64,000 bases of DNA, taken from positions 1 through 64,000 of the forward strand of contig DAOSNS010000015.1 in assembly GCA_035373625.1 (NCBI GenBank), in the 5' to 3' direction. The stretch is from DSWT01 sp035373625 (GTDB taxonomy: Bacteria; Chloroflexota; Anaerolineae; B4-G1; SLSP01). This document shows positions 25,263 through 32,483 of the stretch, piece by piece (the first letter of the stretch is position 1; each line of letters begins with the position of its first letter). The position numbers and the translations under genes are program-made. Under the pieces are notes generated by a model. It did not search any database and was not told where the DNA came from. It saw only the letters and a program-made list of their open reading frames with translations.

Positions 25263-26272
25263 TCGTCATTATGAAACACGGTGCGACAGCAGCACAAATT
25301 GCCAATGTGACGGCCCGTATCGAGGGTATGGGCTGTACGACGCACCTCTCACAAGGAGAGGAGCGCACCATTATCGGGGTCATCGGCAACGGCCGGCCGA
25401 TTGACCGGGAACAGATCGAACGAATGTCCGGCGTGGATCGCGTGGTGGCAGTGTTGCGGCCCTTCAAACTCGCCAGCCGCGAATTCCATCCGCAGGACAC
25501 CGTCGTTCCGATCAACGGCGTCAGTGTCGGAGGCAAGGCATTGACCATTATGGCCGGGCCATGCTCGGTGGAGAGCCGTGCGCAGTTGTTAGAAACAGCG
25601 TATGCCGTGAAACAAGCCGGCGCGCATATCCTGCGGGGCGGCGCCTACAAACCGCGCAGTTCCCCGTACAGCTTCCAGGGATTGGGTGAAGAGGCCCTGC
25701 GGCTCCTGGCCGAAGCGCGCAGCGTCACCGGCCTGCCCATCGTCACCGAGGTCATCGCGCCGGAGCTGGTGCCGTTGGTCGCCACCTATGCCGACATTTT
25801 GCAGGTGGGCGCGCGCAACATGCAGAACTTCGCCTTGCTACACGCCGTCGGCGAGTCGCAACGTCCGGTGTTGCTCAAGCGCGGCATGATGGCGACGATG
25901 GAGGAATTGCTGATGGCCGCCGAGTACATCCTCTCACATGGCAACCATCGCGTCATCCTCTGCGAACGCGGCATCCGCACCTTCGAGAACTACACGCGCA
26001 ACACCCTCGACCTGAGTGCCGTGCCCATGCTCAAACAACTCAGCCACCTGCCCGTCATCGTGGATCCGAGCCACGGCACCGGTAAATGGGAACTGGTCGA
26101 ACCGATGTCACGGGCTGCCATTGCCGCCGGCGCCGACGGTCTTATCATCGAAGTCCACCCGCGCCCGGAAGAAGCCCTTTCCGACGGCGCACAGTCGCTC
26201 AAACCGACGCGCTTTGCCGCACTGGTCGAATCGCTCAAGCCCATCGCCGAAGCGGTAGGACGAACACTATAG
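25259..26272 (+). CDS. aroF: 3-deoxy-7-phosphoheptulonate synthase (type I-beta)
   Basis: 337 residues. First step of the shikimate pathway, condensing PEP and erythrose-4-phosphate. Residues 1-70 form the ferredoxin-like regulatory domain known from the Thermotoga enzyme (MIVIMKHGATAAQIANVTAR; IIGVIGNGRPIDREQI), which senses Tyr/Phe. The barrel has IMAGPCSVESRAQLLETAYA, GGAYKPRSSPYSFQGLGEE, LKRGMMATMEELLMAAEYIL and VIVDPSHGTG, covering PEP and metal ligands. It overlaps pheA by 4 nt. The start ATG is fixed by that overlap. Confidence 0.95.
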   Translation: MIVIMKHGATAAQIANVTARIEGMGCTTHLSQGEERTIIGVIGNGRPIDREQIERMSGVDRVVAVLRPFKLASREFHPQDTVVPINGVSVGGKALTIMAGPCSVESRAQLLETAYAVKQAGAHILRGGAYKPRSSPYSFQGLGEEALRLLAEARSVTGLPIVTEVIAPELVPLVATYADILQVGARNMQNFALLHAVGESQRPVLLKRGMMATMEELLMAAEYILSHGNHRVILCERGIRTFENYTRNTLDLSAVPMLKQLSHLPVIVDPSHGTGKWELVEPMSRAAIAAGADGLIIEVHPRPEEALSDGAQSLKPTRFAALVESLKPIAEAVGRTL

Positions 26273-26506
26273 AATCTCAGAATCAGCGAATCAGCAAATT
26301 GGCGAATCGGCGGGCCTGCTCGAATTGCGAATTTCGGGACAGGTGTGACGCACCTTGCATGGTCTGAAGAGATTTTCAGGGTCAGAAAGGCTTTATAGAC
26401 ATTCGGCCTTCCTGTTAATCCCCTCCAAAGAAATGCACCGCGTAATGACCGTCGCAATTCGCAATTCGTAATTCGCAATTCGCAATTCGACAAGGAGACG
26501 AGAGAA
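26273..26506. repeat. Strand-symmetric short-repeat tracts between aroF and tyrA
   Basis: AATCAGCGAATCAGC words (26278-26310) are followed downstream by their complements CGCAATTCGTAATTCGCAAT (26454-26488). The middle 140 bp shows no gene or clear signal. Confidence 0.65.
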
Positions 26507-27370
26507 ATGAAATCACTTTCTGATTGTATTGTCTCGGTTGTCGGCCTGGGCCTGATGGGGGCATCGCTGGCAGGGGCGCTGCGCGGAAAGTGTGCGCGCG
26601 TTGTGGGTGTGGCGCGGCGGGCGGAGGTCATCGAAACGGCGCTGGCGCGTGGGTTCGTGGATGAGGGGACGACCGACCTGAGCGCCGGCGTGCATGACGC
26701 CAATATAGTGGTGCTGTCAACGCCGGTGCGTGTGATCATACAACAGCTGGCCGAGATTGCGCCGCACCTGCGCCCCGGCTGCGTGGTGATGGACCTGGGC
26801 AGCACCAAAAAGGACATCATTGACGCGATGGAACGTTTGCTGCCGGAACACATTCAACCACTTGGCGCACACCCGATGTGCGGCAAAGAAACCTCCGGCA
26901 TCGAAGTCGCCGAAATCACGCTGTACCGGGAGCGCACGTTCATCCTCACGCCGTCGCCTCGCACGACGCCGGAGACACTGGCACTCGGCACGGCGCTTGC
27001 CGAAGCCGTCGGCGCGAAGCCGCTGGTGCTCGACGCCGACCGACAGGACTACATCGTCGGCACGGTGAGCCATCTGCCGTACCTGCTGGCCTGCGCGCTG
27101 GTCGCCACCGCAGACGCCACCACATCCAAAGACCCGGCGGCGTGGAAGATCGTCGCGGGCGGCTTCCGCGATACATCGCGCGTGGCAGGCAGTGATGTCA
27201 CGATGATGCTGGATATCCTGATGACCAACCAGACCCATGTTTTAGAAGCCGTGCGTGTCTTTGAAGAACAATTGCGCTCGCTGACCGCCATGATCGCCGC
27301 CGGCGATGAAGATGCCCTGCGCGCCAGGCTCACCCATATCCGCAACACCCGCAAGGAGATGTTCCCATGA
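26507..27370 (+). CDS. tyrA: Prephenate dehydrogenase
   Basis: 287 residues. Oxidatively decarboxylates prephenate to 4-hydroxyphenylpyruvate (or arogenate to Tyr). Rossmann domain: SVVGLGLMGASLAGALRGK at the N-terminus; an acidic residue at the end of strand 2 is not obvious (GVARRAE), so NADP cannot be excluded. LGAHPMCGKETSGIEVAE carries the catalytic His region. The helical C-terminal domain begins VGTVSHLPYLLACALVATAD. No ACT domain. It overlaps aroA by ATGA. RBS GGAGACGAGAG. Confidence 0.94.
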   Translation: MKSLSDCIVSVVGLGLMGASLAGALRGKCARVVGVARRAEVIETALARGFVDEGTTDLSAGVHDANIVVLSTPVRVIIQQLAEIAPHLRPGCVVMDLGSTKKDIIDAMERLLPEHIQPLGAHPMCGKETSGIEVAEITLYRERTFILTPSPRTTPETLALGTALAEAVGAKPLVLDADRQDYIVGTVSHLPYLLACALVATADATTSKDPAAWKIVAGGFRDTSRVAGSDVTMMLDILMTNQTHVLEAVRVFEEQLRSLTAMIAAGDEDALRARLTHIRNTRKEMFP

Positions 27371-28809
27371 GCCGATTGATCGTTTCTCCGGGGTCGCCGC
27401 TCCGCGGACAGGCGCGCGTCCCCGGCGACAAATCCATCTCGCACCGTGCGTTGATGCTCGGTGCCCTGGCCGACGGCGTCAGCCACATCGCAGGCTTCCT
27501 GCCCGGCGGTGATTGCCTGGCGACATTAGGGTGTATGCGCGCACTGGGGGTCGAGATAGAGGTCAACGGCTTGAACGGAAATCTATCCGTTTCATCCGTT
27601 GAATCCGTTGACATCATTATCCACGGACGCGGATTGCGCGGCCTGCATGCGCCGGGCGCACCCCTGGACTGCGTCCGCTCCGGTACAACCATGCGCTTGC
27701 TGGCAGGGATTCTGGCCGGGCAGGATTTCGACAGCATACTCAGCGGCGATCCCCAACTACTGCGCCGCCCCATGCGCCGCGTCGTTGAACCGCTGCGCGC
27801 GCTCGGTGCGGACATCCACGATACCGACGGCCACGGCCCGCTTGTCATCCACGGGAAACAATTGCATGGTGGGGAGCTTACACTGACCGTCGCCAGCGCT
27901 CAGGTGAAGAGTGCGCTTTTGCTGGCGGGCCTGTTTGCCGACATGCCGGTGACCGTCCACCAACCCGGCCCCAGCCGTGACCATACCGAGAGGATGCTTA
28001 AAGCGCAGGTAAATGGCAAATGGCAAATGGCAAATGGCGAATCGGCGAATCAGCGAATCGGCGAATCAGCGCTTGTCATCAACGGGCTTACTGTGATGTT
28101 GAACCCGTCCGCTATTGAGCATCTGGCACCTTTGAACATGACCGTTCCTGGCGACATTTCTTCGGCGGCGTTTCCCCTTGTGGCGGCGCTGCTCGTGCCG
28201 GACTCGGAGATCACGCTGACCGGCATCAACATCAACTGGACACGCACAGGCTTGTTAGATGTGCTCGCTGCGATGGGCGCGGAGATCACGCTGACGAACG
28301 AAGACACGCAAGGCGGCGAGCCGGTGGCCGATCTGACCGTGCGCACGGCGTCGCTGAGGGGAACGGAAATCGGCGGTGACATAGTGGTGCGGATGATTGA
28401 CGAATTTCCCATCCTGGCGGTCGCGGCGACACAGGCGCGTGGCACAACGCTGGTACGCGATGCCCATGAACTGCGGGTCAAGGAGACCGACCGCATTGCC
28501 ACGGTCGTGGAAGAATTGCGCAAGCTTGGCGCAAGCATCGAACCACGTGAAGACGGCTTCATCGTCAACGGACCGACCCAACTGCGCGGGGCCGTTGTAG
28601 ATAGCCACGGTGACCACCGCCTGGGGATGGCGCTCGCTGTAGCGGGACTGATCGCGGAGGGTGAAACGGTGATCGAAGGTGCGGAGCGCATCACAGATTC
28701 ATTTCCAGGTTTTGTGAGTATAATGCAAGGGTTAGGAGGTCACTTAACATTTCAGGAGGCCCAATGGCTTTATCAGGAATTAATGGACACACCACCCTGG
28801 TCGGACTGA
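27367..28809 (+). CDS. aroA: EPSP synthase with two in-frame repeat insertions
   Basis: 480 residues against the usual 425-440. Transfers the enolpyruvyl group of PEP to shikimate-3-phosphate. N-terminal VPGDKSISHRALMLGALA (substrate Lys/Ser), LDCVRSGTTMRLLAGILAG (class II-like LxxGNxGT variant: here RSGTTMR), VIHGKQL, QVKSALLLAGL, DEFPILAVAATQARGT (catalytic Asp), RVKETDRI-type motif seen as LRVKETDRIATV, and DHRLGMALAVAG. The surplus comes from two segments made of repeat words: about 27567-27612 (LNGNLSVSSVESV) and 28008-28071 (NGKWQMANGESANQRIGES). Both replace surface loops between recognisable motifs, so the enzyme is probably active. Confidence 0.93.
   Translation: MSRLIVSPGSPLRGQARVPGDKSISHRALMLGALADGVSHIAGFLPGGDCLATLGCMRALGVEIEVNGLNGNLSVSSVESVDIIIHGRGLRGLHAPGAPLDCVRSGTTMRLLAGILAGQDFDSILSGDPQLLRRPMRRVVEPLRALGADIHDTDGHGPLVIHGKQLHGGELTLTVASAQVKSALLLAGLFADMPVTVHQPGPSRDHTERMLKAQVNGKWQMANGESANQRIGESALVINGLTVMLNPSAIEHLAPLNMTVPGDISSAAFPLVAALLVPDSEITLTGININWTRTGLLDVLAAMGAEITLTNEDTQGGEPVADLTVRTASLRGTEIGGDIVVRMIDEFPILAVAATQARGTTLVRDAHELRVKETDRIATVVEELRKLGASIEPREDGFIVNGPTQLRGAVVDSHGDHRLGMALAVAGLIAEGETVIEGAERITDSFPGFVSIMQGLGGHLTFQEAQWLYQELMDTPPWSD
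27567..27612. repeat. In-frame ATCCGTT-type repeat inside aroA
   Basis: TCCGTTTCATCCGTTGAATC words, also seen as intergenic repeats at 15525-15575 (CAACGGATTTAGCGGATTCA on the complement). They sit between GVEIEVNG and DIIIHGRGL, which are adjacent in ordinary AroA proteins. Confidence 0.6.
28008..28071. repeat. In-frame AAATGGCAAATGG/GAATCGGC repeat inside aroA
   Basis: Encodes NGKWQMANGESANQRIGES. The same words occur at 35425-35480 and 35935-35990 and in intergenic tracts. Confidence 0.8.
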
Positions 28810-29648
28810 TCGCGTGGCCGGTGGGCCACAGCGTCTCACCGCCGATGCATAACGCAGCCTTCGAGGCTCTCGGCTTGAACTGGTGTTACGTTCCGCTGCC
28901 GGTTGCGCCGTCGCAGGTGGAAAACGCGGTGCGCGGCGTGGCGGCGCTTGGATTCCGGGGGGTCAACGTGACTGTGCCGCACAAACAGGCGGTGCTTCCG
29001 GCGTTGGATGTGATCGCGCCAGACGCAGCGCGGTTCGGCGCGGTGAACACTATCGTCATCGAACGCGATACAGACGGACGGCCGGTGATCACCGGGCACA
29101 ACACGGACTACCAGGGTTTCCTTGGTTCGCTGCGACAGGGAGGCTTCGAGCCGGCGGGTAAGTCTGCGGTCGTTGTCGGGGCCGGAGGGGCAGGACGTGC
29201 CGTGGTCTTTGGATTGTTGCAGGCAAACGCGCGCGACGTGTTGGTACTCGACACACAGCCGCGGCAGGTACAGTCGTTGTTGGCCGACCTGGGCGGAAAT
29301 GGCGTGCCGTTGCGCACTGCCCCGCTATCCACCGAGATTTTGGTGGAATCGGCGCGCGCGGCGGATCTGCTGGTCAACGCGACGCCCGTGGGGATGTCGC
29401 CCCAGATCCACGCCTCCATCTGGCCCGATGCGGCGTCCTTCCCGGCGCACCTGACCGTCTTCGATCTCGTCTACAATCCACAAGAAACGCAGCTTTTGCG
29501 CCAGGCACGCGCGGCGGGCGCGCTGGCTATTGACGGGCTGGATATGCTCGTGCGACAAGGGGCGATTGCCTTCGAGTTGTGGACCGGCCAGCAAGCCCCG
29601 TTCGACGTGATGCGCGACGCCTGTGAGCGTGCATTAGGACAGCGGTAG
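28764..29648 (+). CDS. aroE: Shikimate dehydrogenase
   Basis: 294 residues. NADPH-dependent reduction of 3-dehydroshikimate. VGLIAWPVGHSVSPPMHNAA is the shikimate-binding start (SxSxxxHN), GVNVTVPHKQAVLPALD has the catalytic Lys, HNTDYQGFLGSLR the catalytic Asp, and VVVGAGGAGRAVVFGLLQAN the nucleotide site. The C-terminal GLDMLVRQGAIAFELWTG is typical. CAGGAGG lies 5 nt before the ATG, inside aroA, so the two genes overlap by 46 nt in different frames. Confidence 0.95.
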   Translation: MALSGINGHTTLVGLIAWPVGHSVSPPMHNAAFEALGLNWCYVPLPVAPSQVENAVRGVAALGFRGVNVTVPHKQAVLPALDVIAPDAARFGAVNTIVIERDTDGRPVITGHNTDYQGFLGSLRQGGFEPAGKSAVVVGAGGAGRAVVFGLLQANARDVLVLDTQPRQVQSLLADLGGNGVPLRTAPLSTEILVESARAADLLVNATPVGMSPQIHASIWPDAASFPAHLTVFDLVYNPQETQLLRQARAAGALAIDGLDMLVRQGAIAFELWTGQQAPFDVMRDACERALGQR

Positions 29649-29655
29649 GTTGCCG

Positions 29656-29952
29656 GTGAGCGTTTTTGAGGTGATGATGTTAGTCTGCTTCGGCGTCAGT
29701 TGGCCGATTTCGATAGCCAAGGCGCTGCGCACGAAGAAGGTGGAAGGCAAAAGCCCGGTGTTTATGGCGGTAATTTGCCTGGGCTATCTGAGCGGCATCC
29801 TGCACAAATTGCTGTTTTCGTTGGATTGGGTCATTGTCCTGTATGCGATCAACCTGGTGATGGTGGCGACGGATTTGTGCTTGTATTACCGATATTTGCC
29901 TTCGGCTGGTGGGATATGGAAAGTTTTAGTACAACGTGTCAACAAGGAGTAG
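29656..29952 (+). CDS. Small PQ-loop-like membrane protein
   Basis: 98 residues from GTG 29656 (TTG 29650 is also possible). Three hydrophobic segments: VFEVMMLVCFGVSWPISIAK, VFMAVICLGYLSGILHKLLF and VIVLYAINLVMVATDLCLYY. WPISIAKALRTKKVEGKSP after the first helix resembles the PQ-loop/SemiSWEET half-unit. It lies 8 nt after aroE inside the aromatic operon, so a role in transport of an aromatic intermediate or amino acid is possible but only inferred. Confidence 0.65.
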   Translation: MSVFEVMMLVCFGVSWPISIAKALRTKKVEGKSPVFMAVICLGYLSGILHKLLFSLDWVIVLYAINLVMVATDLCLYYRYLPSAGGIWKVLVQRVNKE

Positions 29953-29954
29953 AA

Positions 29955-30020
29955 AGTAAGGAGTAGGGAGTATGGGGCTAAATGCCCATACTTCATACTC
30001 CGTACTCTATACTCTTCATC
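29955..30020. repeat. GGAGTAGGGAGTATG strand-symmetric hairpin
   Basis: GTAAGGAGTAGGGAGTATGG, loop GGCTAAATGCC, CATACTTCATACTCCGTACT. Inverted repeat in the spacer before tyrS. Confidence 0.65.
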
Positions 30021-30039
30021 AATATCCTGAGGAGACATT

Positions 30040-31317
30040 ATGACAAACGTATTCGATGAGTTTCAGTGGCGTGGGTTAATCCACAGCTTTACAGAGGGGA
30101 CGTCGGAGGTGTTGGCGACGGAGAAGGTAACGGTCTACATCGGCTTCGACCCCACGTCCGACAGCCTGCAAATCGGCAACCTGTTGACATTGATGGGTCT
30201 GGCGCGGATGCAACGCTTCGGCCATTCACCGATCGCGCTGGCGGGTGGCGGCACGGGCCTGATCGGCGATCCAAGCGGCAAAACCAGTGAGCGTCAACTG
30301 TTGAGCCATGAGCAGGTAGAAGCCAACGTTGAGGCGATTAAACCGCAACTGGCGCGCTTCCTGGATTTCGAGGTCAAAAGCAACCCGGCGCGCCTCGTCA
30401 ACAACGCCGACTGGCTGTGCCAGATTTCGATGATGGATTTCCTGCGCGATGTGGGCAAGTACTTCAGCGTGAACTCCATGATAGCGAAGGACTCGGTTAA
30501 GTCACGGCTGGACCGCGAGGAGGGCATTTCGTACACCGAGTTCAGCTACATGTTGCTCCAGGCCTACGACTTCCTGCAACTCTACGACCGTTACGGCTGC
30601 ACCATGCAATCGGGCGGCAGCGATCAATGGGGCAACATCACCGCCGGCGTAGATTTGATCCGCCGCACGCGCAACATCCGCGCCTATGGGTTGGTCTATC
30701 CCCTGCTCACCAATGCTGACGGCTCAAAGCTCGGCAAGTCGGTACATGGGACGATTTACCTGGACGCCAGGCGCACCTCGCCCTACCGCTTCTACCAGTA
30801 CTGGCTCAACCGCGACGACGCCGATGTGATTGACGACCTCAAGCACTTCACCTGGATGACCCGGGATGAGATCGCCGCGCTGGCGCACAAGGTAGCGACC
30901 CAGCCGGAGCTGCGCGAGGCACAACGCACCCTGGCGCGCACAATGACGGCGATGGTTCACGGTGAGACGGCGCTGGCGAAGGCCGAACAGGCATCGCAAG
31001 TGTTGTTTGGCGGCGAGATTGCCGGCCTGAGTGCGGAGGACATCCACGACATCTTCAGCGACGTACCCTCCAGCCAGATCGCCAAAAATGCCATCGAAGG
31101 GCCGGGGATGCCCCTCGTGGATATGCTGGTCGCTGTCGGGCTGACCAAATCCAAAGGCGAGGCGCGCCGTCTGATCGAGAGCGGCGGCGTCTATGTCAAC
31201 AACATCCAGATCACGGGTGTGGATCAGGCAATCACCCTGGCGGATACGATTGAAGGGCAGTTCATTGTCCTGCGCAAGGGGAAGAAGAGCTACCATCTGG
31301 TGCAGGTGAGAGCGTAA
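30040..31317 (+). CDS. tyrS: Tyrosyl-tRNA synthetase
   Basis: 425 residues, class Ic synthetase charging tRNA-Tyr. YIGFDPTSDSLQIGNLLTLM contains the HIGH-equivalent, but both histidines are replaced (QIGN). GGGTGLIGDPSGKTSERQLL, GGSDQWGNITAGVDLIRR and the KMSKS-equivalent GSKLGKSVHGTIYL follow. The C-terminal S4 RNA-binding domain is GLTKSKGEARRLIESGGVYV. AGGAGA lies upstream. Its presence in the aromatic operon would place tyrosine charging under the same attenuator, linking demand and supply of Tyr. Confidence 0.94.
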   Translation: MTNVFDEFQWRGLIHSFTEGTSEVLATEKVTVYIGFDPTSDSLQIGNLLTLMGLARMQRFGHSPIALAGGGTGLIGDPSGKTSERQLLSHEQVEANVEAIKPQLARFLDFEVKSNPARLVNNADWLCQISMMDFLRDVGKYFSVNSMIAKDSVKSRLDREEGISYTEFSYMLLQAYDFLQLYDRYGCTMQSGGSDQWGNITAGVDLIRRTRNIRAYGLVYPLLTNADGSKLGKSVHGTIYLDARRTSPYRFYQYWLNRDDADVIDDLKHFTWMTRDEIAALAHKVATQPELREAQRTLARTMTAMVHGETALAKAEQASQVLFGGEIAGLSAEDIHDIFSDVPSSQIAKNAIEGPGMPLVDMLVAVGLTKSKGEARRLIESGGVYVNNIQITGVDQAITLADTIEGQFIVLRKGKKSYHLVQVRA

Positions 31318-31401
31318 TACCGAAGCCGTGCCGCGTCAGTCTTAGAGCTATCGCACATAGTCACTTCCGGCAACTGAATACGGCCTAAAGGCCAGGGAAA
31401 A

Positions 31402-31447
31402 AGGGGGGCTTTGTGGCGGGGCTTCGTCTCGCCACAAAGATTCCCCC
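31402..31447. terminator. Hairpin CTTTGTGGCG/CGCCACAAAG
   Basis: A perfect 10-bp stem extended by a GGGGG/CCCCC clamp. No U-run follows, so it could be an RNA-stability hairpin or a weak terminator after tyrS. It is the main feature of the first half of the 391-bp gap 31318-31708; the second half is the MITE-like element. Confidence 0.4.
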
Positions 31448-31519
31448 TAGAGATGCCGCTTTAGCAGCACAACCGACAGCACGACGGGACAAAGTTTCCC
31501 AAATGCGACAGCCCTACCC

Positions 31520-31656
31520 TCCATTGACGCAGGGCCTTATCATTCTTGCTCCGACGGGAACGCCAGTTCCCCGTTTTTGAAGCAACGCGGATCTGGCGAT
31601 CCGCTCATAGCCAGGAAGTCACTGTAACGAGGGTGTCAAAGCCCTGTCCATTGACG
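31520..31656 (+). mobile_element. MITE-like element, short complete copy, with 10-bp target duplication
   Basis: The element is 31530-31646 (117 bp). Left end CAGGGCCTTATCATTCTTG, right end AGGGTGTCAAAGCCCTG, which are inverted repeats. Perfect direct repeats TCCATTGACG flank it at 31520-31529 and 31647-31656. Inside is the core palindrome CGGATCTGGCGATCCG. There is no coding capacity, so it would need a transposase in trans. Confidence 0.8.
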
Positions 31657-31708
31657 TCGTTTCATATCTATGGTATATCTGAGATAACAGTGAAGAGGGA
31701 GGTCAGCC

Positions 31709-32020
31709 ATGACGACTGAAATTACAGTGCAGAGAACACCGCAGGGTGTGCTCATTCCATACACAGCATTAGAAGAATGGCAAGATATGGAGCTAGAGGT
31801 AATTCAGGAAAAACATCGGATCGTGATTCGTCCTAAAGCGGCGCCGATAACACGCGATGATGTGCGTGACATGTTGCGTGAGGTGGGTCTATTATATGAG
31901 ATAGATGCGCCTGCTATTGAACCAGTTTCACAAGCAGAACGCGAACGTTTGGCAAAAAAGCTCGCGGAGGGTCCGCCGCTGTCAGAGTTAATCATTGCCG
32001 AGCGTGAAGATCGAATATGA
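31709..32020 (+). CDS. vapB: VapB-type antitoxin (AbrB-like)
   Basis: 103 residues. The N-terminal half (ITVQRTPQGVLIPYTALEEW, then LEVIQEKHRIVIRPK) is a swapped-hairpin AbrB/MazE-like DNA-binding fold. The C-terminal half (RERLAKKLAEGPPLSELIIA) is acidic-helical, as expected for the toxin-binding tail. GGGAGG lies upstream. Its stop overlaps the toxin start (ATGA), the standard order for this system. It probably autoregulates through the space just after the MITE-like element. Confidence 0.75.
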   Translation: MTTEITVQRTPQGVLIPYTALEEWQDMELEVIQEKHRIVIRPKAAPITRDDVRDMLREVGLLYEIDAPAIEPVSQAERERLAKKLAEGPPLSELIIAEREDRI

Positions 32021-32478
32021 GATATTATTATCTGGATGCCAGCGCGTTGATAAAACGCTATATTGATGAAATCGGAAGCGATTGGGTCCGCACGCTTCTC
32101 GATATGCCAGAAGCTTCTTTTTTTGTGGCGCACTTTTTTGTGGTTGAAGTGACCAGCGCTTTCACACGGCGTATACGTGAAGGATTGCTAACTCTCACAG
32201 ACTATCACGAGCTGCAAAATATATTCCAGGCGGATTGTGTTGATAGCTACAACGCGATCACTGCTGTCGGAGAAATCATTGATACAGCAAAAACTCTGCT
32301 CGAAAAGCATTTATTGCGTGCATTGGATGCGATGCACCTGGCAACCGCCTTGATCGTGAATCAATGGTTGCTTGCCAATAACCAACCGCCTTTGACCTTT
32401 CTCTGCGCCGACGAGCGTCTGCTCGCTGCGGCTGCCGCCGAAGGGCTGGCCGTAGATAACCCCAACAATCACCCCTGA
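32017..32478 (+). CDS. vapC: VapC-type PIN-domain toxin ribonuclease
   Basis: 153 residues. PIN-domain metal ligands are all in place: Asp7 in YYYLDASALIKRYIDE, Glu44 in VVEVTSAF, Asp104 in LRALDAMHLATAL and Asp132 in FLCADERLLAAA. VapC toxins cleave tRNA or rRNA when the antitoxin is degraded. The pair lies inside the aromatic operon between tyrS and aroC, and aroC starts only 5 nt after this stop. Transcription of aroC onward therefore runs through the module or starts from its promoter. Confidence 0.85.
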   Translation: MRYYYLDASALIKRYIDEIGSDWVRTLLDMPEASFFVAHFFVVEVTSAFTRRIREGLLTLTDYHELQNIFQADCVDSYNAITAVGEIIDTAKTLLEKHLLRALDAMHLATALIVNQWLLANNQPPLTFLCADERLLAAAAAEGLAVDNPNNHP

Positions 32479-32483
32479 TTGAT

